From Erwinia oleae (lineage in GTDB: Bacteria > Pseudomonadota > Gammaproteobacteria > Enterobacterales > Enterobacteriaceae), in assembly GCF_000770305.1 (NCBI RefSeq), contig NZ_JNVB01000008.1, positions 1 to 64,000 of the forward strand: 64,000 nucleotides of DNA. The letters are read 5' to 3'. The position numbers and the translations under genes are program-made. The notes under the pieces were generated by a model. That model was not told the origin of the DNA, did not search any database, and saw only the letters and a list, made by a program, of their open reading frames with translations. Shown one piece after another: positions 57,101-64,000 of this stretch (position 1 is its first letter; each line of letters starts with the position of its first letter).

Positions 57101-57622
57101 ATGACACAGGATCTCCACGCGGGCCGTGAAGAGTGCGGCGCCAGGCGCAGAAAACGCCGTGAAAAAATGCTTGATGCGGGCGATATTCGCCTGCTGATGC
57201 TGCATTTTATTGGTCAGGGCGCGGCGCATGGCTATGAGCTGATTAAATCTGTTGAAGATCTGTCACGGGGCGAATACACGCCCAGCGCCGGGATCGTTTA
57301 CCCCAACCTGACGCTTCTTGAAGACGCGAACTGCATCAGCGCTGTTGATCCGCATGCCAGCCGAAAAACCTGGCAACTGGAAGAGGCGGGCCGCCGCCAG
57401 CTGGCTGAAAACCAGCCTCTCTTACGCGATATCGTTTCCCGCCTCGCCTCGCTGGCGGTGCTGGTGAATAATCGCAGTATTCCGGAAGTTGAGCGCGCCA
57501 TTTATAACTTCAAAACTGCGCTCAATGCGCAGCTTTCGCAGCAAAACCTGTCGCAGGAAAAGCTGCATAAGATCATTGATACGCTGGACGAAGCCGCTAA
57601 AAAAATTGAACGCGGCTGCTGA
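57101..57622 (+). CDS. PadR-family regulator, YqjI-like
   Basis: This 173-residue regulator has a PadR winged helix (GQGAAHGYELIKSVEDL, YTPSAGIVYPNLTLLED) and a C-terminal helical dimerisation part. It resembles E. coli YqjI, the nickel-responsive regulator of yqjH. The long His/Cys-rich N-terminal extension of YqjI is not present; only HAGREEC plus a basic RRRKRR stretch remains. It is tandem with yqjH here, not divergent. ATG 57101 follows GGGACAGG. Confidence 0.75.
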   Translation: MTQDLHAGREECGARRRKRREKMLDAGDIRLLMLHFIGQGAAHGYELIKSVEDLSRGEYTPSAGIVYPNLTLLEDANCISAVDPHASRKTWQLEEAGRRQLAENQPLLRDIVSRLASLAVLVNNRSIPEVERAIYNFKTALNAQLSQQNLSQEKLHKIIDTLDEAAKKIERGC

Positions 57623-57630
57623 TAATCTGC

Positions 57631-57656
57631 TGCGCACGCCTAATCAGGCGTGCGCA
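57631..57656 (+). terminator. Strong stem-loop after the yqjI-like gene
   Basis: TGCGCACGCCT (57631-57641) and AGGCGTGCGCA (57646-57656) pair perfectly over 11 bases with an AATC loop; no T-run follows. Confidence 0.65.
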
Positions 57657-57874
57657 CTGTGAATTTATCCGCTGTATAAACAGCCCTGACCTGCCCGATT
57701 CCCTCATTACGACTACTATTAATACCGGTACTGTTTCCGCAGCGTAATTATCACGCCAACAGCTTAAAATATCTGTAGTTTTTTTATTTGTGAAATGTAG
57801 TTAAATTTATGCTGTAGAAATGTAAACGCTTACACGGGTGATTTTTGCCCGTCGTGTCAACTGAGAGAATCAGA

Positions 57875-60251
57875 ATGGTTAACAAATTAACAAGTATTGT
57901 TATAGCGATAATCGGGCTCGCTATGCTTTATATGGGCGCAAAACTCCTGATGGTGGGGGGCACCTTTTTTTATCTGGTGATGGCGATTGGGCTGCTGATC
58001 ACCGCCTTCGCCCTGTTTAAAAATAAAAGAATCGCGCTGACACTTTATGCCGTGCTGATGTGGATTGTCCTTGCCTGGATAATTTACGAGGTGGGCTTTG
58101 ATAAATGGCAGTGGATACCGCGCGGCGATCTTATTGGCCTGATTGGCGTGTGGCTGGCAATGCCGTGGGTGGTTCGTTCGCTCTCGCAAAGAGAGGCGCC
58201 TTCACGAGCCTCTGCGTTTCATCCTTTTCTTGGCGGTACCGTTATCGCCATGATTGCGATTGTTATCGGGCTGATGTTCTACGATCCCTATCCGCAAGAG
58301 GGCAACATCACCACCAAACGCAATCCGACCGATATGGATGTGGCGGGCAATGACTGGTCAGCCTACGGCGGCACCAATAACGGCCTGCGCTTTTCATCGT
58401 TAAAGCAGATCACCAAAGACAACGCCAGCAGCCTTGAAACGGCGTGGACTTACCACACCGGCGATCTGCGCGATGAGAAAGATGCATCGGAATATACCTT
58501 TGAAGCGACACCGCTGAAGGTGAATAACACGCTCTACTTCTGTACGCCGCATAATGAAGTGCATGCGCTGAATCCCGAAACGGGCGAACTGAAGTGGAAG
58601 TACGCCACCAGTAAAGATCGCTCTTACCTGCAACAGCATCAGACCTGCCGCGGCGTCAGCTATTATGACGCCGCAAGCGCGCCAGCTGAACAGAACGCGG
58701 CTTCTCCAGCGGCCTGCCGTAAGCGTATTTTTAATACCACCACCGATGCCCGTCTGCGCGCGCTGGATGCCGACACCGGCAAACTGTGCGACGATTTTGG
58801 CGATCATGGCGTGGTGGATCTGCATGCCAATATGGGAACGCTGCGTCCTCATGCGCTGATGCAAACCGCGGCGCCGCTGGTAGCCGGCAACCTGGTGATC
58901 GTTGGCGGTTCGGTCATGGATAACGGCTTTAATGCCGGAAACCCGTCGGGCGTTATCCGCGCCTATGACGTCATCAGCGGCCGACTGGTCTGGAACTTTG
59001 ATCCGGCCAGTCCGGACAGCACCCAGCCCATTGAGGCGGGCAAGACCTATCCACAGGATACGCCGGTGGCCTGGGCAACGCTGAGCGCTGATGTCAAAAA
59101 TGGCCTGGTTTACGTGCCGTTTGGCAACGCCTCGCCGGACGAGCTGGGCACAAAACGTATTGCCGACAGCAATACGGAAAAATTCCGCGATACGCTGGTT
59201 GCGCTTGATTTGAAAACAGGCGCGTTCCGCTGGCGCTTCCAGTCCTCTAAAAATGACCTGTGGGATCGCGATAATCCTTCGCAGCCATCGCTGCTGGATA
59301 TTGATTATCAGGGGCAACGGCAGCCTGTGGTGATCCTGCCGACGAAAACCGGCAACCTGTTTGTGCTGAATCGGCTCACCGGTCAGGCCGTTTATCCGGT
59401 CAATCAGCGTCAGGTCTCAACCACAGGCGGCGTGGCAGGGGAAAAATTTTCGCCCATCCAGCCCGTTTCCGCACTGAATTTTATTCCTGAGCCGCTTAAT
59501 GAAAAATCGATGTGGGGGCTGACACCATTCGATCAGATGGCCTGCCGCACGGAATTTAAATCGTTGCGCTACGATGGCAATCCCTGGACGCCATCAACGG
59601 AAGGCGGTTCACTGATCTTTCCCGGTAATATTGGCGTCTTCAACTGGGGCTCGGTGGCCGTCGATCCTGAACGTCAGATCCTTATCGCTTCGCCGGTTCG
59701 TCTGGCCTACAAATATAATCTGATCAAACGCACGCCGCAAAACGCCAGAGACCGTCTGTTTACCAAAGACGGCACGCCTTACTGGAACGAGAACTTTGAG
59801 GGTGATTACGCTATTCACATTCAGCAGTTTGCGTCCGGTTTGGGCATTCCCTGTATTGCGCCGCCGTGGGGCCGCATGGTGGGCGTGGATTTGACCTCCG
59901 GTAAAACAACGTGGTTGCGCCGCACCGGCAACACTAAAAATCTCAACACGACTTTCCTGCCGGGCCGGTTCCCGATTGGTTTCCCGATGGGCATCGGTCG
60001 CACACGGCGGGCCATTGACTACTGCGGGTGATGTGGTGTTTCAGGCGGCAACGGCGGATAACTTTATTCGCGCTTACGACGTCAATAACGGCAAGCTGCT
60101 GTGGGAAAACGAGCTTCCTGCTGGCGGGCAGGCAACGCCATCAACCTACATGGGCGCTGATAACAAACAGTACGTGGTTATTGCTGCGGGTGGTCATGGC
60201 TCTCTGGGAACAAAGACCGGGGATGCGGTGGTTGCCTATCGGCTGAAATAG
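57875..60251 (+). pseudogene. Membrane-bound PQQ glucose/quinate-type dehydrogenase, frameshifted near the 3' end
   Basis: From ATG 57875 the frame encodes five N-terminal membrane helices (to about residue 140), then the eight-bladed PQQ propeller (NDWSAYGGTNNGLRFSSL, TCRGVSYYDA, GVIRAYDVISGRLVWNFDP), closely related to E. coli Gcd. It runs out of frame after FPIGFPMGIG and stops at 60029-60031. The missing C-terminus (AHGGPLTTAGDVVF, LPAGGQATPSTY, AGGHGSLGTKTGD) continues in the next frame to 60251. Dropping one base, for example T59998, restores MGIGAHGGP and a product of about 792 residues. The break may be real or a sequencing error. Confidence 0.88.
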
Positions 60252-60263
60252 CATTGCGGAAAT

Positions 60264-60296
60264 AAAAAGGGTGGCATAAAGCCACCCTTTTTTTTT
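60264..60296. terminator. Terminator between the PQQ dehydrogenase and SDR genes
   Basis: AAAAAGGGTGGC (60264-60275) pairs with GCCACCCTTTTT (60281-60292) followed by further T residues, between convergent genes. Confidence 0.9.
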
Positions 60297-60308
60297 GCTA
60301 TGGATGAA

Positions 60309-61202
60309 TTACAGCGTGCCTGTGCCGCCGTCTGAACACCATACCTGACCTGAACTGTAGCTGCTCTCATTTGACGCCATCGTGACATACAGCGGGGCGA
60401 TCTCCGCAGGCTGGCCGGGACGTCCCAATGGCGCAGAGGCGCCAAACTGCTGCACTTTTTCCTGTGGCTGCCCACCGCTGGATTGTAACGGCGTCCAGTA
60501 AGGGCCGGGGGCAACGGCGTTAACGCGGATCCCTTCTTTACCGAGCTGCTGCGCCAGCGCTTTGGTAAAAGCAACAATCGACGCTTTCGTCTGCGCATAG
60601 TCCAGCAGAATGGCGCTTGGCGAATAGGCCTGTACGGAGGACGTATTGATAATCGACGCGCCGCGCGGCAGATGATCGACCGCAGCTTTGGTTATCCAGA
60701 ACATTGCATACACATTCGTTTTAAACGTGGCGTCAAAATCTTCCGTGCTCAATGTGCGGATGGATTCATTGAACTGCTGACGTCCGGCGTTATTGACAAG
60801 AATATCCAGCCCGCCCAGTTTGCTGACGGCATCGCTCACCAGCTGCTGACAAAATGATTCAGAGCGAATATCGCCAGGCAGTGCCACGGCGCGACGGCCT
60901 TCTGCTTCAATCAGCGCAATGACTTCTGCTGCGTCGGACTCTTCTTCCGGCAAATAGCTGATGGCGACATCGGCTCCTTCCCGCGCATAGGCAATGGCCA
61001 CCGCGCGGCCAATACCGGAGTCGCCGCCGGTGATTAACGCTTTTCTGCCCGCCAGACGACCGGAACCACGGTAGCTTTTCTCGCCATGATCCGGAACGGG
61101 GATCATTTTACTGGCGAGACCGGGCACGGGTTGTGGCTGCTCAGGGAAAGGCGGTGCAGGGTAGTCGATGGTGAGTAGTGATTTTTTTTGATGTTCGCTC
61201 AT
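60309..61202 (-). CDS. SDR-family oxidoreductase (YghA-like stress type)
   Basis: This 297-residue SDR carries a proline-rich N-terminal extension (PAPPFPEQPQPVPGLASKM) characteristic of YghA/YdaD-type stress dehydrogenases, then TGGDSGIGRAVA, NNAGRQQF, and the active-site LLDYAQTKASIVAFTKAL. It would use NAD(P)H; the substrate is unknown. AAGGTG precedes ATG 61202. A GTGACA-TT-TGTCAC dyad lies about 50 bases upstream (61251-61264). Confidence 0.85.
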   Translation of the reverse strand: MSEHQKKSLLTIDYPAPPFPEQPQPVPGLASKMIPVPDHGEKSYRGSGRLAGRKALITGGDSGIGRAVAIAYAREGADVAISYLPEEESDAAEVIALIEAEGRRAVALPGDIRSESFCQQLVSDAVSKLGGLDILVNNAGRQQFNESIRTLSTEDFDATFKTNVYAMFWITKAAVDHLPRGASIINTSSVQAYSPSAILLDYAQTKASIVAFTKALAQQLGKEGIRVNAVAPGPYWTPLQSSGGQPQEKVQQFGASAPLGRPGQPAEIAPLYVTMASNESSYSSGQVWCSDGGTGTL

Positions 61203-61449
61203 AAATTGCACCTTAATTTGTCTTAAACCGACTTTAAGCCTGGCAGAGATGTGACATTTGTCACGCCTCGTCACCAAGTCACCTGACGCAATGGTTGTTT
61301 TTTAGGCGCTAAATAAGAGAGGATAACGCCTTGTGTCGTACCCTAAAAAGCCTGATGGCAGCGCGGGAGAGTGCAATTAAAAAAGTAACAGGAGAACTGG
61401 GCTGAGGACCGCACTTTTTGCTAAAAAAATCGCCAGTTTTGTCTCTTTT

Positions 61450-61465
61450 AAATCTGTACAGATTT
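61450..61465. promoter_or_regulatory. Palindrome upstream of ycgZ
   Basis: AAATCTGTACAGATTT is a perfect 16-base dyad, followed 10 bases later by a TATAAC -10-like element (61476-61481). In E. coli the ycgZ operon is controlled by the MerR-type repressor BluR; whether this is its site is not known. The rest of 61203-61535 shows no gene. Confidence 0.5.
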
Positions 61466-61535
61466 TTAATTTTTGTATAACTTACGCTTCATTAAAATTA
61501 ACAGGACTTGCGCTAACGCTAAAGAGGATTTGAAA

Positions 61536-61787
61536 ATGCGACAGGACGAGTTTAAACCTAAAACAGAACATGAAATAGCACGGTACTTCAGCATGGTTGA
61601 TCAGGCTATTCCTTCCCATCAGGACACGCTGGGGCAAATCGTAATGGAAATTATCAAGTCGGGAAAACCCGTTAATCGCAAAGCCATCTGTTCTAAACTG
61701 CTGATGCGCCTTGAACACTCTTCCAGTGCGGAAATGGAAAAGCATCACCACGAACTGATTGGCATATTATTTGGACGTGACCAGTAA
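61536..61787 (+). CDS. ycgZ: Two-component connector / biofilm regulator YcgZ
   Basis: This 83-residue protein follows E. coli YcgZ closely: EIARYF, then TLGQIVMEIIKSGKPVNRKAICSKLL in corresponding positions and HHELIGILFG at the end. In E. coli YcgZ, YmgA and AriR act on the Rcs phosphorelay and biofilm traits under blue light or cold. ATG 61536 follows AGAGG. ymgA follows after 32 bases. Confidence 0.82.
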   Translation: MRQDEFKPKTEHEIARYFSMVDQAIPSHQDTLGQIVMEIIKSGKPVNRKAICSKLLMRLEHSSSAEMEKHHHELIGILFGRDQ

Positions 61788-61819
61788 GGATTACCCGTCT
61801 ACCGATTCTGAGAACAGGT

Positions 61820-62119
61820 ATGAACAGAAGTGACAGTGACAAGCTGACCGATATACTGCTGGGAGAAGCGGTGCTGTCGGTAATTAAACAGCAAAAGAAT
61901 CTCAACGCTGCAACGCTGCTCGAGAGGCTGCAAGGGATGGCGGCAAGTGAGCAGGACAGCGCCCGTTATATTGCCTGTCTTAATGCGATAACAGTTATAA
62001 AAAAAACCGAAACCTCGTCCGCCACGCAGCGCCTGATGCGCAACCTGCCGGCCGCGGAAGATAATGTTATTCGCTTTGATACAGACAATCGCAAACCTTC
62101 AGGCAGCAACAAGCACTGA
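61820..62119 (+). CDS. ymgA: YmgA-like connector protein
   Basis: This 99-residue protein has an N-terminal region (SDKLTDILLGEAVLSVIKQQKNLNAATLL is split across helices) matching the E. coli YmgA pattern G-x-AVL...N...TL. The C-terminal half is charged and unlike YmgA in detail. Position after ycgZ supports the assignment. The other members ariR and ymgC do not follow; the next gene is on the opposite strand. Confidence 0.65.
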   Translation: MNRSDSDKLTDILLGEAVLSVIKQQKNLNAATLLERLQGMAASEQDSARYIACLNAITVIKKTETSSATQRLMRNLPAAEDNVIRFDTDNRKPSGSNKH

Positions 62120-62131
62120 CCGCGCGTTTTA

Positions 62132-62908
62132 TTAAAACTGGTAATTCAACCCGACCATGCCCATCGCGTTACTGCTTTTTTCCGCCAGCGGACTCTCTTT
62201 CGCATCGTTAATAAGAATTCCCCAGCCCAGCGCGCTGTTTACACGCCAGTGCGGCGACAGTTGATATTGCCAGCTCAGGCCAGGGGTTATTTTAGAGAAG
62301 CCGGAAGAGGGCGTGTAAACCGAATAGTGTCGTTCACTGCTGGCGCTCTGCTGCGGCGTGATGCCATACCAGCTTTGCATATAATCGCTGCTGTTCCACA
62401 TACCGGAAACGCCCAGCGTTAATTTTTGTTGCTCATCGCGGTATATATCATAGCCAACGGAGAGCGTTGCGCTGGCACCCTGATCGCTGTCGCCGGCGGC
62501 AAGATATTTTAACGTGGCATTAAAACGGCCTGGCTGCCAGCGTAAAAAAGCGCCGTAAAGCACGGTCGAATCAATGTCTTCCAGCCCGTTAAGCGCCGAA
62601 ACGTCCGACGAATCGCGCCCGCTGCTGTAGCCAACAACCGGCCCGATACTGACGTCGTCGGTCAACGGCAGTACCACGCTTAATTCATCTCCCTGCAAAC
62701 GCAGCCTGCCATTAAATAATTGCGCCTGCGGCACCGGAGAAATATGATATTTATCTGCGCCGCTGTAGTAGGGAACCCATGCCGCTCCCAGCCCCACTGA
62801 GGCATTATATTCTTCTGCCCGTGCGCTATTCATGAAAGCAGCGGCCATCGTCATGTAAATAAGCAGACCCGACCGGTGAATAAAATGCAGATTACCTGGC
62901 GCGTTCAT
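62132..62908 (-). CDS. MipA/OmpV-family outer-membrane protein
   Basis: This 258-residue protein has a signal peptide ending MNSARA and a mature part of alternating strands, starting SVGLGAAWVPYYSGADKYH and closing with NAMGMVGLNYQF, where the final aromatic residue is the outer-membrane barrel signature. The MipA/OmpV family includes scaffolding and porin-like proteins. It is divergent from an OmpR-type regulator, which probably controls it. Confidence 0.85.
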   Translation of the reverse strand: MNAPGNLHFIHRSGLLIYMTMAAAFMNSARAEEYNASVGLGAAWVPYYSGADKYHISPVPQAQLFNGRLRLQGDELSVVLPLTDDVSIGPVVGYSSGRDSSDVSALNGLEDIDSTVLYGAFLRWQPGRFNATLKYLAAGDSDQGASATLSVGYDIYRDEQQKLTLGVSGMWNSSDYMQSWYGITPQQSASSERHYSVYTPSSGFSKITPGLSWQYQLSPHWRVNSALGWGILINDAKESPLAEKSSNAMGMVGLNYQF

Positions 62909-62987
62909 AACCTTCTCCCGACAATGAATGTTGCGGCTATCTTATTATTATAAAAAGCAAAATCCATGACTGATTTATTTCACCGGG

Positions 62988-63007
62988 TGTCATGACATGT
63001 CGTGACA
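62988..63007. promoter_or_regulatory. Tandem 10-bp repeats between mipA and the response regulator
   Basis: TGTCATGACA (62988-62997) is followed at once by TGTCGTGACA (62998-63007). Head-to-tail 10-base repeats are the usual binding pattern of OmpR-family regulators. The site lies 74 bases before the regulator and 80 bases from mipA. Confidence 0.65.
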
Positions 63008-63080
63008 TTTTTCCCGTTACCGTTGCTGTGGATGAGCACGTAAAATAGATCTTTTACCTCCCCCTGTTCAGAGAGGCGTG

Positions 63081-63803
63081 ATGAACCTGCAAAGCGTTAA
63101 AAAGCCCCGAATTGTCATTCTTGATGATGAAAACGAACTGCGGCTGATGTTGACGCGTTATTTGCAGGCGCAGGGATTCCAGGTGCGCGCGGTGGCCGAG
63201 AGCGGGCGACTTAACCATTACCTGCAACGTGAGCGCTACGATTTACTGATCCTTGATATCATGATGAAACCGGAGGATGGCCTGACGGTGTGTCGTCGCC
63301 TGCGTCGTGAAGGCCAGATGATCCCGATCCTGATGCTGACGGCGCGCGGCGATCCGATTGACCGTGTTATCGGTCTGGAAACCGGGGCCGATGATTATCT
63401 GGCCAAGCCTTTTTTGCCGCAGGAACTGGTCGCGCGCATTCGTGCAATTTTTCGACGTCAACAGCTGGACAGCGGCGCGGTGCCGCATCTGCCGTCACGG
63501 GTTGTCTTTGGTCCCTTTACGCTGGATCTTGATCAGCGGGAACTCTATCAACAGGGTGAACGGGTGGTGCTGAACAGTGCCGAAATGCAGCTTCTTCTTG
63601 CGCTGGCGGGAACGCTGAACAGGCCGGTCAGCCGTGAAAATCTGATGGCGCGCGCGCGTGGGCGCGACTACAACGCCCATGACCGCAGCGTTGATGTTCA
63701 GGTGCTGAGGTTGCGTAAGATCCTTGAGAAAGATCCCGCTGCGCCAAGATGGATTAAAACCGTCTGGGGCTCTGGTTACATGCTTTCGGGGCAGGCGGAA
63801 TGA
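63081..63803 (+). CDS. OmpR-family response regulator
   Basis: This 240-residue regulator has a receiver domain (acidic pair in ILDDENELRL, phospho-acceptor Asp in LLILDIMM near residue 55, Lys in DYLAKPFLP) and a C-terminal winged helix (NSAEMQLLLALAG, RSVDVQVLRLRKIL). GAGAGG and ATG 63081 set the start; a GTG just before is too close. Its stop overlaps the kinase ATG (ATGA), so the pair is coupled. The stimulus is unknown. Confidence 0.9.
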   Translation: MNLQSVKKPRIVILDDENELRLMLTRYLQAQGFQVRAVAESGRLNHYLQRERYDLLILDIMMKPEDGLTVCRRLRREGQMIPILMLTARGDPIDRVIGLETGADDYLAKPFLPQELVARIRAIFRRQQLDSGAVPHLPSRVVFGPFTLDLDQRELYQQGERVVLNSAEMQLLLALAGTLNRPVSRENLMARARGRDYNAHDRSVDVQVLRLRKILEKDPAAPRWIKTVWGSGYMLSGQAE

Positions 63804-64000
63804 GGCACCTCCGCTGGCCGAACTCATTAAAAAGCCGCTACGGGCTGCTGTTGATCCTGCTGGTGTTAATTACGCAACTGCTCTCAACGCTGGTTTTCCT
63901 TCACTATGTGCAGCGGCCTCGCGTTAATGACGCCGCTCACCTTCTTGCCGCGCAGGCGCAGATGCTGAATACCATCCTGCGTTCCGTTCCGCCGCAGGAC
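63800..64000 (+). CDS. Sensor histidine kinase, N-terminal part
   Basis: The frame from ATG 63800 is open to the window end (67 residues). It shows a short basic start (RHLRWPNSLKSRYG), a transmembrane helix LLLILLVLITQLLSTLVFL, and the beginning of a periplasmic sensor region. Position after an OmpR-type regulator with a 4-base overlap marks it as the partner kinase. The catalytic domains lie outside the window. Confidence 0.85.
   Translation, partial: MRHLRWPNSLKSRYGLLLILLVLITQLLSTLVFLHYVQRPRVNDAAHLLAAQAQMLNTILRSVPPQD

Noticed and set aside
59976-60251. Independent 91-residue gene after the PQQ dehydrogenase.
   Set aside because: Its sequence is the expected C-terminal blade of the same dehydrogenase in a shifted frame.

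Overview
The window is a gene-dense stretch of an enterobacterial chromosome. The gene content and order (ydgJ, add-malY-malX/malI, ydgA, manA, fumC, tus, then ynfM/ynfL-mlc-bioD2-osmVWXY, ynfB-ynfA, ydfG) are those of the replication-terminus half of an Escherichia/Salmonella-type genome. An NAD-type glutamate dehydrogenase, FabV, PQQ-type dehydrogenases and a dispersed GAGAAGCCATTCGC repeat fit Erwiniaceae (Pantoea/Erwinia-like) better than Escherichia. That family-level placement is inference. I saw no rRNA, tRNA, CRISPR array or insertion sequence.

Region 1 (1-14.3 kb) is sugar uptake. It starts inside a ytfQ-ytfR-ytfT-yjfF galactofuranose-type ABC importer. An AT-rich islet follows, holding an HNH-like gene between copies of a dispersed repeat. 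Next is a complete L-arabinose system: araBA diverges from araFGH-araC across a control region with an AraC I1/I2 pair spaced exactly 21 bp. No araD is present. ydgJ follows.

Region 2 (14.3-25.4 kb) has a PRISE-like reductase with a divergent LysR gene, add, malY, a malX pseudogene (internal deletion plus frameshift), malI with two operators, ydgA, manA and fumC.

Region 3 (25.4-29.7 kb) is the fork-trap area. tus has a consensus Ter site at its promoter, and a second consensus Ter site lies about 1 kb away in the same orientation, so the two bracket an H-NS-family gene. Two tandem YdgH/BhsA/McbA-type periplasmic genes, a TetR gene and msrA follow.

Region 4 (29.6-46.3 kb) carries ynfM/ynfL, mlc, a MerR/alpha-beta hydrolase pair sharing a 22-bp perfect palindrome, an AhpD-like gene, bioD2, the osmVWXY osmoprotectant importer, a DHA2 exporter, small exported proteins, ynfA, a GPH symporter, ydfG, a racemase-fold gene and yeaL.

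Region 5 (46.3-57.7 kb) carries glutamate dehydrogenase, dsdA without dsdC/dsdX, fabV, ptrR/sad, small redox and acetyltransferase genes, a DUF2231/sorbosone-dehydrogenase lipoprotein pair, and a yqjH-yqjI-like iron cluster behind a possible Fur box.

Region 6 (57.8-64 kb) carries a membrane PQQ glucose-dehydrogenase-type gene broken by one extra base near its 3' end, a stress-type SDR, ycgZ-ymgA, mipA/ompV, and a divergent OmpR-type two-component system whose kinase runs off the window.
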